This document shows positions 8,021 through 15,892 of a stretch of 41,241 bases of DNA, one piece after another. The position numbers and the translations under genes are program-made. Under the pieces are notes generated by a model. That model was not told where the DNA came from, made no database searches, and saw only the letters and a list, made by a program, of their open reading frames with translations. The stretch lies in assembly GCA_946402065.1 (NCBI GenBank), contig CAMIVR010000030.1:1-41241 (forward strand), in the 5' to 3' direction. Origin of the DNA: an uncultured Brevibacillus sp. (GTDB taxonomy: Bacteria; Bacillota; Bacilli; Brevibacillales; Brevibacillaceae). Position 1 is the first letter of the stretch, and each line of letters starts with the position of its first letter.

Positions 8021-8776
8021 ATGAACATGTTTGACTTGACCGGCCGGGTGGCCATCGTGACGGGAGGAAGCAAAGGCTTGGGAGCGGGGATGGCCATAGC
8101 GCTTGCCCGTCATGGCGCCGATGTGGCAATCGTGAGTCGCAATGCAGCGGAAGGGGAATTGGTAGCCGGGAAGATTCGCGGGATGGGCCGCAAGTCCCTT
8201 GCTTTGGCGGTTGATGTCCAAGACATTGCCGGGCTCCAGCAGATGGCGGAAACAGTAAAGAAAGAATTTGGCCAGATCGATATCCTGGTCAATAACGCAG
8301 GAGTCGGGGTCACCAAATTTGCCCTGGACGTGACAGAAGAGGATTGGGATAAGGTTGTCGATACGAATCTGAAAGGCGTTTTTTTCTGCTCCCAGGCCGT
8401 CGCGAAAGTAATGAAAGAGCAGAACAGAGGAAAAATCATCAATATAGCCTCCGTTGCCGCTGCCGCAGGAGCCGTCGCCATTGCTCCTTACTGTGCAAGC
8501 AAGGCCGGGGTCGTAAACTTGACGCGGGCGCTGGCTAAAGAATGGGCCCGCTATAACATCCAGGTTAATGCGATCGGACCGGGTTATATTGAAACGGATC
8601 TGAACAGGGAAGAGTTGGCCAATACGTCCTTTTATAACAAGATCCTTTCCTCTTTGACAATCAAACGCTTGGGAGAAGCTGATGATTTGTCAGGCACGGT
8701 CGTGCTGCTGGCATCCGATGCTTCCAGCTATATTACAGGGCAGACGGTCTACGTTGATGGAGGCTGCTTGATTTAG
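8021..8776 (+). CDS. Short-chain dehydrogenase/reductase (SDR) 2
   Basis: Second classical SDR, 251 residues, with all canonical motifs: TGGSKGLGAG for cofactor binding, NNAGVG, the catalytic Ser in NIASVAAAAG, YCASK, and the end TGQTVYVDGG. It resembles FabG/gluconate-5-dehydrogenase-type SDRs. GGAGGGG (8008-8014) fixes ATG 8021; an upstream in-frame ATG at 7994 lacks such a site. It is clearly different from the neighbouring SDR rather than a recent duplicate. Within this operon it could oxidise or reduce a hydroxyacyl-CoA or free hydroxy acid; the substrate is unknown. Confidence 0.88.
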   Translation: MNMFDLTGRVAIVTGGSKGLGAGMAIALARHGADVAIVSRNAAEGELVAGKIRGMGRKSLALAVDVQDIAGLQQMAETVKKEFGQIDILVNNAGVGVTKFALDVTEEDWDKVVDTNLKGVFFCSQAVAKVMKEQNRGKIINIASVAAAAGAVAIAPYCASKAGVVNLTRALAKEWARYNIQVNAIGPGYIETDLNREELANTSFYNKILSSLTIKRLGEADDLSGTVVLLASDASSYITGQTVYVDGGCLI

Positions 8777-8799
8777 GTGAATCGCAGTTCATGAGAACC

Positions 8800-8830
8800 A
8801 GCCGGTCTTTCTCACAGAGAAAAATCGGCT
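8800..8830 (+). other. Intercistronic stem-loop
   Basis: AGCCGGTCTTTCT (8800-8812) and AGAAAAATCGGCT (8818-8830) form an imperfect stem with a 5-base loop between the second SDR and the crotonase gene. No T run follows, so it is more likely an mRNA-processing or stability element, or a weak attenuator, than a terminator. Confidence 0.4.
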
Positions 8831-8891
8831 ACCTTCATTTAGATAATCACCGTCGCAGTTGAAATTAAAAACACTTACTGGAGGAAAAGCG

Positions 8892-9671
8892 ATGTTTGAA
8901 ACGGTAACATATTCGGTAGAAAACCAAGTGGCCCGGATCTCGATGAATATTCCCAAAACGATGAATGCCATTAACCTGGACATGCACCGGGATTTGTACT
9001 CCGCATTCACCGCTGCCAATGAAGATTCGAACGTCCGCTGCATCATCCTGACGGGGGAAGGCAAGGCTTTCTCTTCGGGAGCTGATCTTACCAGCGTCAA
9101 TTTACAGGTCAGGGTCGATTATGGAGACTATCTGGCGAAAACGTACAACAAGCTTCTCAGATATATGATGAACATCAAAAAGCCCATTATCGCCGCCATA
9201 CATGGGGCTGCTGCAGGCGCAGGACTCAGCCTCGCGCTGGCCTGTGATTTCCGCCTGGCTTCGGAAGAGGCGAAATTAACTCTCGCCTTTATTAAAATCG
9301 GACTCATCCCGGATGCTGGCGCACATTTTTTCCTGCCAAGGATACTGGGAATTTCCAAAGCGATGGAACTTTCTGCACTGGGTACAGTTGTCAGTGGAGA
9401 GGAAGCGGAAAAAATGGGGTTGGTCAATCACCTGTTCCCTACATCCAGATTTGATGAAGAAGTAAACAAGTTTGCCCGGCAGCTTTCCCAGATGCCTACT
9501 TTTGCTTTCGGCAAAATGAAGGAAATCATGTACAAAAGCATGGAGAATGACCTGGATTCCGTTTTGGGCTGGGAGGAGGAGGGTCAGAGGCAGGCAGGCG
9601 TATCCGAGGATCATTTGGAGGGGGTTGCGGCCTTTCTGGAGAAGCGAAAGCCAATATTCAGAGGCATGTAA
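8892..9671 (+). CDS. Enoyl-CoA hydratase/isomerase (crotonase family)
   Basis: Crotonase-fold protein of 259 residues, the usual length. The CoA-binding and oxyanion-hole segments are visible: GKAFSSGADLTS and HGAAAGAGLSLALACDFRLA. The active-site loop reads IKIGLIPDAGAHFFLPR. The Asp of PDAG is the acid residue used by PaaG/isomerase-type members, whereas hydratases of the ECHS1 type carry two Glu. The activity may therefore be isomerase or a variant hydratase. The start is ATG 8892 with GGAGG at 8880-8884. It is the last gene of the operon that begins at 2926. The relic at 3797-3995 shows there was once a second crotonase in the same operon. Confidence 0.9.
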   Translation: MFETVTYSVENQVARISMNIPKTMNAINLDMHRDLYSAFTAANEDSNVRCIILTGEGKAFSSGADLTSVNLQVRVDYGDYLAKTYNKLLRYMMNIKKPIIAAIHGAAAGAGLSLALACDFRLASEEAKLTLAFIKIGLIPDAGAHFFLPRILGISKAMELSALGTVVSGEEAEKMGLVNHLFPTSRFDEEVNKFARQLSQMPTFAFGKMKEIMYKSMENDLDSVLGWEEEGQRQAGVSEDHLEGVAAFLEKRKPIFRGM

Positions 9672-9862
9672 GCGACAATGATTTTACGTGTCCTCGATGA
9701 TTAAATCCCTTTCAGGAGCATGTATACGCACCAGCTTGTCCGGTAATAATGGGACGATGCGAACGTTGCGGACGAAACCGAATGCGCTAAGCAGCTATGA
9801 TCAGTCTGTCTATGACCGTGTCTCTGTGGCCCCATCTCATAAGCTGACATGGAGAACAAAGG

Positions 9863-9891
9863 TTTACTGTATAAAAGTATTTATTTATATT
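9863..9891 (+). promoter_or_regulatory. Sigma-A promoter of the TetR gene
   Basis: TTTACT (9863-9868), a 17-bp spacer, and TATATT (9886-9891) lie 55 bp before the start codon. No clear copy of the 18-bp palindrome overlaps this promoter, so autoregulation is not evident. Confidence 0.6.
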
Positions 9892-9946
9892 AAAATGAGA
9901 TGAGTTGATTGGAATGGCTGGCAGTGAACTGAAAGAGGGGAAAATC

Positions 9947-10519
9947 ATGAAAGATAAGCTTTTGGATCAAAGCATTCAATTATTCCAAAAAAAAGGGTAC
10001 AGCGAAACATCGATTCAGGATATTGTGGACGCTCTGGGTGTAACGAAAGGAACGTTTTATTATTACTTTGATTCGAAAGAAAAGCTGTTGATGGATATCC
10101 ACAGATTATATATAGATGATCTTTTATTCAAACAGCAGGAAATTTTGGAACATCCAAGCAAAAGTTATAAAGAGAAATTGTATGAGAATGTGTATATCCT
10201 GTTGAATGAAATCGGTACGAAAGGCGACATGGCAAAAATATCTTTTCGCGAGCTGATTAACTTGAATAAGGATAACAGCAAGGTAATTGTGGAGAAAAGA
10301 GAACAATTTAGAAGAAATGTGCAAAAGGTTATCCAAATGGGAATGGAAACGGGAGAATTCCGGAAAGATGTAAACGCTCACTTCGTTACATTAGCGATAT
10401 TGGGAATGTGCAACTGGAGCTTTTTCTGGTTTAATCCTAGTGGACCTTACTCTGAAAAAGAGCTCATTGATACGTATATTGGGCTCATTCTCAATGGAAT
10501 CTACTGTGAGCCTGAATAA
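9947..10519 (+). CDS. TetR/AcrR-family transcriptional regulator
   Basis: 190-residue TetR-type repressor. The N-terminal helix-turn-helix is typical: AIQ-type helix QLFQKKGYSETSIQDIVDALGVTKGTFYYYF shown here only in part (SIQDIVDALGVTKGTFYYYF, residues about 26-45). The C-terminal all-helical ligand domain is unlike others I can name. ATG 9947 with GAGGGG (9935-9940) is preferred over an upstream TTG at 9905. It has its own promoter and terminator and lies between the two groups of genes that carry the ATACYRACYRRWYAGTAT palindrome. It is therefore the best candidate for the repressor of that regulon, presumably released by an acyl-CoA as for FadR-type TetR proteins; both points are inferred. 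Confidence 0.9.
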   Translation: MKDKLLDQSIQLFQKKGYSETSIQDIVDALGVTKGTFYYYFDSKEKLLMDIHRLYIDDLLFKQQEILEHPSKSYKEKLYENVYILLNEIGTKGDMAKISFRELINLNKDNSKVIVEKREQFRRNVQKVIQMGMETGEFRKDVNAHFVTLAILGMCNWSFFWFNPSGPYSEKELIDTYIGLILNGIYCEPE

Positions 10520-10539
10520 TACTTCGTTAAAAGCAATTA

Positions 10540-10572
10540 GCTGCCTGCCGCAATCGGGCAGCGTTTCTTTTT
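10540..10572 (+). terminator. Rho-independent terminator after the TetR gene
   Basis: GCTGCC (10540-10545) pairs with GGCAGC (10557-10562), with further pairing possible inside the loop. TTTCTTTTT (10564-10572) follows. It ends the regulator transcript before the malic enzyme promoter. Confidence 0.75.
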
Positions 10573-10650
10573 GCTTGGAAACCGTAAGCCCAATCGCTTT
10601 GCTGGACCTCTTTGGAAAAGGATGGTTTTCGGGAAATTTCAGAAAATTTA

Positions 10651-10679
10651 TTGACAGATAACGTATGACCAATTAAGAT
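10651..10679 (+). promoter_or_regulatory. Sigma-A promoter of the malic enzyme gene
   Basis: A perfect -35 box TTGACA (10651-10656), a 17-bp spacer and the -10 box TAAGAT (10674-10679). The palindrome at 10684-10701 begins 5 bp after the -10 box and covers the start site. Confidence 0.75.
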
Positions 10680-10683
10680 TACT

Positions 10684-10701
10684 ATACCGACTGGTTAGTA
10701 T
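10684..10701. promoter_or_regulatory. TetR-type operator 3 (malic enzyme)
   Basis: ATACCGACTGGTTAGTAT is a good match to the palindrome seen upstream of the hydroxyacyl-CoA dehydrogenase and FadE-type genes. It sits at the predicted start site of the malic enzyme transcript. Unlike the other two promoters there is no second copy in the leader, which is short. Confidence 0.75.
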
Positions 10702-10757
10702 GTTGAAAAGGATCAGGACGGCAATGAATACGTGAAGACAAGGATGGATGTTGAGAC

Positions 10758-11990
10758 ATGTCTAAGCTGAGAGAAGAAGCCCTGAGACTGCATTTGCAGA
10801 GGAAAGGCAAGTTGAGTGTACAATCGAAGGTACCGATTGAAAATGCCCAAGATTTAAGCTTGGCCTACTCACCTGGAGTGGCGGAGCCGTGCAAAGAAAT
10901 TTTCAAAGATCAAGAGAAAGTCTATGATTATACCGTAAAAGGAAATTTGGTCGCCGTTGTTTCGGATGGAACAGCCGTGTTAGGGCTGGGAAAAATCGGA
11001 CCGGAAGCGGCCATGCCTGTTATGGAGGGGAAAGCCGTTCTCTTCAAATCCTTCGCCGGAATTGATGCGGTTCCGATCTGTCTGAATGTCAATGACGCTG
11101 ACCAACTGATTGAAACCGTCAAGCGATTGGAGCCGACATTCGGCGGGATTAACCTGGAGGATATTGCCGCTCCGGATTGTTTCTATATCGAACAGCGCCT
11201 TAAGGAAGAAATGCGTATCCCGGTATTCCATGACGATCAGCATGGCACGGCTATTGTTACGGCAGCGGGATTAATCAATGCCATGAAACTGGCAGGCAAA
11301 CGATTTCAGGAAAGTAAGATAGTCGTCAATGGTGCAGGATCTGCCGGAATTGCGATAACGAAGCTGCTGCTGCGCATGGGGGTGGAGAACATCATCCTAT
11401 GCGATACGCAGGGTGCCATTTATGAGGGGAGACCTTATGGGATGAATCCGGTTAAGGAAGAAATCTCCAAATTAACAAATAGTAAAAAGACAAAGGGGGC
11501 ACTTCATGAGGTGATTCCCGCAAGCGATGTATTCATCGGCGTTTCGGTGGCGAATGCCTTAACAAAAGAAATGATCCAATCCATGAACACCGATCCCGTC
11601 ATTTTTGCTATGGCCAATCCGGATCCGGAAATCCTGCCGGCAGAGGCGAAGGAAGCGGGGGCAAGAGTAGTTGGAACGGGTCGCTCCGATTACCCGAATC
11701 AAGTGAATAATGTGCTGGCCTTCCCTGGCATTTTCAGAGGTGCGCTGGATGTGCAGGCAATGGAGATTAATGAAGAGATGAAACTTGCGGCCGTCTATGC
11801 GATTGCCGATATCATTGACCAAAGCGAGCTGTCTGAAGATTATATCATTCCACATCCTTTCGACAAGCGAGTGGCCCAGTGCGTAGCTCGGGCGGTTTCG
11901 GAGGCGGCCATTTTGAGCGGAGTGGCCAGAAAACTCCCTGAAACAGGTAGGGAAATCGGTAATAGCCAGATACATGTGAAATTGTCATGA
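10758..11990 (+). CDS. NAD(P)-dependent malic enzyme
   Basis: Oxidative decarboxylation of malate to pyruvate; 410 residues, the short bacterial form without a phosphotransacetylase tail. Motifs are AYSPGVAEPCKEI, the substrate and metal region KAVLFKSFAGIDAVP, NLEDIAAPDCF, FHDDQHGTAI, and the nucleotide-binding NGAGSAGIAI. It resembles Bacillus YtsJ/MalS-type enzymes, but coenzyme preference cannot be assigned. It is a single-gene unit: its own promoter and operator stand before it, and the next gene has a separate promoter. Its placement in a fatty-acid regulon suggests it balances acetyl-CoA overflow by making pyruvate and reduced cofactor from malate, which is inference. Confidence 0.93.
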   Translation: MSKLREEALRLHLQRKGKLSVQSKVPIENAQDLSLAYSPGVAEPCKEIFKDQEKVYDYTVKGNLVAVVSDGTAVLGLGKIGPEAAMPVMEGKAVLFKSFAGIDAVPICLNVNDADQLIETVKRLEPTFGGINLEDIAAPDCFYIEQRLKEEMRIPVFHDDQHGTAIVTAAGLINAMKLAGKRFQESKIVVNGAGSAGIAITKLLLRMGVENIILCDTQGAIYEGRPYGMNPVKEEISKLTNSKKTKGALHEVIPASDVFIGVSVANALTKEMIQSMNTDPVIFAMANPDPEILPAEAKEAGARVVGTGRSDYPNQVNNVLAFPGIFRGALDVQAMEINEEMKLAAVYAIADIIDQSELSEDYIIPHPFDKRVAQCVARAVSEAAILSGVARKLPETGREIGNSQIHVKLS

Positions 11991-12007
11991 AAGCAAATGA
12001 AATACGG

Positions 12008-12037
12008 TTGACAAAGAATACTAGCTGTATATAAAAT
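12008..12037 (+). promoter_or_regulatory. Sigma-A promoter of the FadE/ETF operon
   Basis: TTGACA (12008-12013) and TAAAAT (12032-12037) are separated by 18 bp. The palindrome at 12042-12063 starts 5 bp downstream and covers the expected start site. The transcript would have a leader of about 190 bases before ATG 12234. Confidence 0.7.
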
Positions 12038-12041
12038 GAAA

Positions 12042-12063
12042 ATACCAACCGGTCAGTTAGTAT
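12042..12063. promoter_or_regulatory. TetR-type operator 4 (start-site copy, extended)
   Basis: ATACCAACCGGTCAGT (12042-12057) matches the shared palindrome at 16 positions. It is followed by TAGTAT, so the right half-site is partly duplicated and the element spans 22 bp. The core ACCGGT is fully self-complementary. Confidence 0.65.
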
Positions 12064-12173
12064 AAGCGAAATCTGGATACTGGAGTGTTCAGTCTTGAAA
12101 AATTCCCTGCTTTGCCGAAAAGCCTATGGCGAAACTTTCAAAACAAACCCCTCTGCGAATTGATGTCGTTACC

Positions 12174-12191
12174 ATACTGACCAGACAGTAT
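12174..12191. promoter_or_regulatory. TetR-type operator 5 (leader copy)
   Basis: ATACTGACCAGACAGTAT lies 132 bp downstream of operator 4 and 42 bp before ATG 12234. It is followed by a T5/A7 tract. This repeats the arrangement seen at 2868-2885 almost exactly. Confidence 0.7.
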
Positions 12192-12233
12192 TTTTAAAAA
12201 AATTCATATTTACCTGAATAAGGAGGAATATTC

Positions 12234-13997
12234 ATGTTACTAAAAGACGAACGAAAAAAGGGCGGTACATTCTTGTTCGGGGAAACGCTTACTCATTCTG
12301 TATTCACTCCGGAAGATTTTACAGAAGAACACAAGATGATCGCCAAAATGACAGTGGATTTCGTTGAAGGGGAAGTAGTGCCTCACGATGAGGAGATTGA
12401 AAAGCAGAATCTGGATATTACGGTCCGCCTGCTAAAGCAAGCCGGAGAGCTGGGGTTACTCGGAGCAGATGTCCCCGAAGAGTATGGAGGTACTGCCCTC
12501 GATAAGATCAGTTCTGCGCTAATTGCGGAAAATGTCTACAAAGGCTCCTCTTTCTCCTTAAGTTATGGTTGCCATGTGGGGATCGGCAGCCTGCCAATTG
12601 TTTTGTTTGGTACAAAAGAACAAAAGGAGAAATATCTGCCGAAATTGGCGAGCGGCGAAAAACTAGCCGCTTATTGTTTAACTGAGCCTTCCTCGGGGTC
12701 TGATGCGCTAGGGGCAAAGACAACAGCTGTTTTAAGCGATGACGGATCCCATTACGTCTTGAACGGGACGAAACAGTTTATCACCAATGCCGGATTCTCT
12801 GATTTATTCGTCGTTTATGCCAAAATAGACGGGGAAAAGTTTACTGCTTTTCTTGTGGAAAAAGAATTTCCCGGTGTATCGACAGGCCCGGAGGAAAAGA
12901 AAATGGGGATGAAAGGCTCCTCGACAAGGCCATTAATTTTAGAGGACTGCAAGGTTCCGGTAGAAAATGTGTTGGGTGAAATCGGCAAAGGGCATGTTAT
13001 CGCCTTTAATATCTTAAACATCGGCAGATACAAATTGGGCGTATCTTGTGTCGGCAGTGCAAAGTGGGCGATCGAGCTATCCGTGAAGTACGCAAAGGAA
13101 CGAAAGCAATTTTCCCAGCCGCTTGTTTCATTTCCATTGATTCAAAGCAAGCTGGCCGATATGGCTATCCGCGTCTATGCGGCAGAAAGCATGGTCTACC
13201 GTACGGTGGGTTTGATTGATGAGGCGTTGGCTTCCCTCGATCATGGAGCCGCTGACATCGGCCAGCAGATCGGTCAGGCGATTGGGGAGTATGCTGTGGA
13301 GTGCTCCATTTCGAAAGTGTTTGCTTCGGAATGTCTGGATTTTGTGGCAGATGAAGGTGTGCAAATCCATGGGGGCTATGGCTTCACACAAGAATATATG
13401 GTCGAACGGATTTACCGCGATTCCCGGATCAACAGGATTTATGAAGGAACCAATGAAATTAACCGCATGCTCATACCAGGTACGTTGCTGAAAAAGGAAA
13501 AAAGTGGCGAGCTGCCGTTCATGGCTTCGATTCAGGCTTTGCAAAAGGAACTCTCTGCCTACACGACTCCAACCATTGATGAGAGGGAGCCACTGGCTTT
13601 AGAGAAAGCAAAGGCAGAGGCTGCTAAAAAGATTTTCCTTATGGTGTGCGGATCTGCTGCCACGAAAGGCAAGCTGCTGGCTCAGGAGCAAGAGGTGCAG
13701 TCATGGCTTGCCGATCTGGTCATTGAAATCTATGTCATGGAAAGTGTGCTTCTCCGAACACAGAAAGCTCTTGAGAAGGGTGAAAAAGTCCAGAACAAGA
13801 TTGATATGACAGCAGCCTATATACAGGATGCGTTTAACAAGATTGAAATCACTGCCAAAAACGCGCTTGCTGCAATAGAAGACGAAAAAGGCCTGTCTTT
13901 GCTGAAGCAATTAACTGCCTTTAAGGTAACAAATACCGTGGGCATAAAACGGGAAATTGCCTCTCGAATTGTAGATGCCGGTAAATATATGGCTTAG
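12234..13997 (+). CDS. fadE: Acyl-CoA dehydrogenase, FadE type
   Basis: First oxidation step of fatty acyl-CoA, passing electrons to ETF. At 587 residues it is the long Bacillus form (FadE/YusJ, about 594 aa), with a standard acyl-CoA dehydrogenase core to about residue 410 and a C-terminal helical extension of some 170 residues. Visible are AYCLTEPSSGSDALG, GTKQFITNAGFSDLFVVYA, KERKQFSQPL and IHGGYGFTQEY. RIYEGTNEIN contains the catalytic Glu404. The start is ATG 12234 with AAGGAGGAA. It leads an operon with etfB, etfA and the FadF-type gene, controlled by promoter 12008-12037 and two operators. Confidence 0.92.
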   Translation: MLLKDERKKGGTFLFGETLTHSVFTPEDFTEEHKMIAKMTVDFVEGEVVPHDEEIEKQNLDITVRLLKQAGELGLLGADVPEEYGGTALDKISSALIAENVYKGSSFSLSYGCHVGIGSLPIVLFGTKEQKEKYLPKLASGEKLAAYCLTEPSSGSDALGAKTTAVLSDDGSHYVLNGTKQFITNAGFSDLFVVYAKIDGEKFTAFLVEKEFPGVSTGPEEKKMGMKGSSTRPLILEDCKVPVENVLGEIGKGHVIAFNILNIGRYKLGVSCVGSAKWAIELSVKYAKERKQFSQPLVSFPLIQSKLADMAIRVYAAESMVYRTVGLIDEALASLDHGAADIGQQIGQAIGEYAVECSISKVFASECLDFVADEGVQIHGGYGFTQEYMVERIYRDSRINRIYEGTNEINRMLIPGTLLKKEKSGELPFMASIQALQKELSAYTTPTIDEREPLALEKAKAEAAKKIFLMVCGSAATKGKLLAQEQEVQSWLADLVIEIYVMESVLLRTQKALEKGEKVQNKIDMTAAYIQDAFNKIEITAKNALAAIEDEKGLSLLKQLTAFKVTNTVGIKREIASRIVDAGKYMA

Positions 13998-14045
13998 CCA
14001 AGCATTGCTGTTTGATGTGAGATTGCAGGATTGGAGGAAATACAG

Positions 14046-14813
14046 GTGAACATTTTGGTCATTATAAAGCAAACTTTTGACACGGAAGAGAAAGTTGTGA
14101 TCGAGAACGGCTGCGTTCAGGAAGATGGGGTGGAATTTATCATGAATCCCTATGACGAATATGCCGTGGAAGAAGCGATCAAGCTGAGGGATGAATTTGG
14201 CGGGGAAGTGACCGTAATGACAGTTGGACCTGCCCGAACGGAAAACGCTCTGAGAACAGCCTTGGCTATGGGCGCGGATAAAGGGGTTTTGTTAGACGGA
14301 GAATGCTTGTCGGGCGACGAACATACGATTGCCAAAATCTTGGCGGAAGCTGTCCGGAAAAACCATTATGACATTATATTCGGCGGAAATATGTCTGTCG
14401 ATAATGGGGCAGGCCAAGTTGCTCTAAGATTGGCTGAAGAATTGGGCATTCCTCATGTTTCTACCGTTACGAAACTGACAGTGGCAGGCACCAAAGTAAC
14501 TGCAATAAGAGACGTGGAGGGAGATTCGGAAACCGTTGAAACCTCCTTGCCTGTATTGATTACGGCCCAACAGGGCTTGAATGAGCCGAGATATCCTTCA
14601 CTTCCGGGAATTATGAAAGCGAAGAAGAAGCCGCTGGAACGATTAAGTGTTGACGACCTGAGCGTAAGCAAAGAGGATATCCAGGCGAAAACGGTGATAA
14701 CAGATCAGTATTTGCCGCCGAAAAAAGAAGCGGGGAAAGTATTGTCAGGGGATTTGCAGCATCAAGTGAAAACGCTTGTGCAACTTCTTCGCCAGGAAGC
14801 GAAAGTGGTTTAA
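14046..14813 (+). CDS. etfB: Electron transfer flavoprotein, beta subunit
   Basis: Smaller subunit of the soluble ETF heterodimer that accepts electrons from acyl-CoA dehydrogenases; 255 residues. The AMP-binding region TVGPARTENALRTALAMGADKGVLL and the recognition-type segment LPVLITAQQGLNEPRYPSLPGIM are present in family position (quoted here as LNEPRYPSLPGIMKAKKKP). GTG 14046 preceded by GGAGG (14033-14037) is a better start than TTG 14031, which would overlap that site. It lies 48 bp after fadE and 13 bp before etfA, so the three are co-transcribed. Confidence 0.94.
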   Translation: MNILVIIKQTFDTEEKVVIENGCVQEDGVEFIMNPYDEYAVEEAIKLRDEFGGEVTVMTVGPARTENALRTALAMGADKGVLLDGECLSGDEHTIAKILAEAVRKNHYDIIFGGNMSVDNGAGQVALRLAEELGIPHVSTVTKLTVAGTKVTAIRDVEGDSETVETSLPVLITAQQGLNEPRYPSLPGIMKAKKKPLERLSVDDLSVSKEDIQAKTVITDQYLPPKKEAGKVLSGDLQHQVKTLVQLLRQEAKVV

Positions 14814-14826
14814 GGGGGACATATCA

Positions 14827-15810
14827 ATGAGTAGAAAAATTCTTGTATTGGCCGAATGCCGCGGTGAAAATCTGCGCAATATCTCGCTGGAAGCTCTGTC
14901 TGCCGCGAAGAAAGTGGCGGAGGGGGGAGAAATTGTAACGGCCGTTTTCGGCAGCAAGGCGACTCTCTACGCCGACGCTCTAGCTCAGCACGGGGCAGAC
15001 AAAGTCTATGCCGTTTCTGACGAACGTCTGGACGTCTATGTTTCGGATGCTTACGTGCAGGCATTCTACCAATTGCTGCTGGAAGTCGATCCCGACGTAA
15101 TCTTTATGGGGCATACCGCCATCGGCAAAGATTTGGCCCCGCGAATAGCGGCGAAAGCGGGACTAGGTCTTATCTCTGACGTGTCGGATATAGCAGTGGA
15201 AGGGACGGAAATCATCTTCACCCGTCCGATTTATGCCGGGAAAGCGTTTCAAAAGAAAAAAGTCGTGGCCGGGAAAGTGTTTGCGACGATTCGGCCGAAC
15301 AATATTGCTGTTGGCGAGGCGGATGCAAGCCGCTCCGTTCAACCGATCGAATTCAGCGTAGAGCTGAAGGATCTCCGCACGGTTGTCAAGGAAGTCGTCC
15401 GCAAAGCAGTTGGCGGAGTAGATTTGTCCGAAGCGAAGATCGTCGTTTCCGGGGGCAGAGGCGTAAAAAGCGCAGAAGGGTTTGCGCCGCTCCAAGAGTT
15501 GGCCAAAGTGCTGGGAGCGGCAGTAGGCGCTTCGCGGGGAGCATGTGATGCGGAGTATTGCGATTACTCGCTGCAGATCGGCCAGACAGGCAAGGTCGTC
15601 ACTCCCGATCTCTACATTGCTTGCGGAATTTCCGGAGCCATCCAGCACCTGGCAGGAATGTCCAACTCCAAAATCATTGTAGCGATCAATAAAGATCCGG
15701 AAGCTCCGATTTTTAGTGTGGCCGATTACGGGATCGTAGGTGATCTGTTTGAGGTTGTTCCGCTCCTCACAGAAGAGTTCAAAGCTTTGCTGAATGGAGC
15801 AACCGTCTAA
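14827..15810 (+). CDS. etfA: Electron transfer flavoprotein, alpha subunit
   Basis: FAD-carrying subunit of ETF, 327 residues. The C-terminal FAD domain shows [48 protein letters not shown] and the typical [20 protein letters not shown]. The start is ATG 14827 with AAGGGGGAC just before it; an upstream in-frame ATG at 14776 lies inside etfB. With EtfB it connects the two acyl-CoA dehydrogenases of the window to the membrane oxidoreductase encoded next. Confidence 0.95.
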   Translation: MSRKILVLAECRGENLRNISLEALSAAKKVAEGGEIVTAVFGSKATLYADALAQHGADKVYAVSDERLDVYVSDAYVQAFYQLLLEVDPDVIFMGHTAIGKDLAPRIAAKAGLGLISDVSDIAVEGTEIIFTRPIYAGKAFQKKKVVAGKVFATIRPNNIAVGEADASRSVQPIEFSVELKDLRTVVKEVVRKAVGGVDLSEAKIVVSGGRGVKSAEGFAPLQELAKVLGAAVGASRGACDAEYCDYSLQIGQTGKVVTPDLYIACGISGAIQHLAGMSNSKIIVAINKDPEAPIFSVADYGIVGDLFEVVPLLTEEFKALLNGATV

Positions 15811-15818
15811 GTCATTGG

Positions 15819-15852
15819 AGCTGCCCGTTTGTTGAGGGAGGCGGCTTCTTCA
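15819..15852 (+). other. Possible attenuator hairpin between etfA and the FadF-type gene
   Basis: AGCTGCC (15819-15825) pairs with GGCGGCT (15840-15846), seven pairs with one G-U in RNA. A pyrimidine-rich TCTTCATT follows. It could lower expression of the downstream membrane protein relative to ETF. It is too weak to call a full terminator. Confidence 0.4.
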
Positions 15853-15892
15853 TTATGCGGGACGCATCAGAGAAAAGAAATCAGGAGGTAAG

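Noticed and set aside
9863-9891. TetR operator overlapping the TetR gene's own promoter
   Set aside because: TACTG and AGTAT occur, but the spacing is one base short and the centre does not match, so I do not claim autoregulation.
9688-9903. 71-codon frame between the crotonase and TetR genes
   Set aside because: It runs through the TetR promoter, has no ribosome site and an atypical composition.
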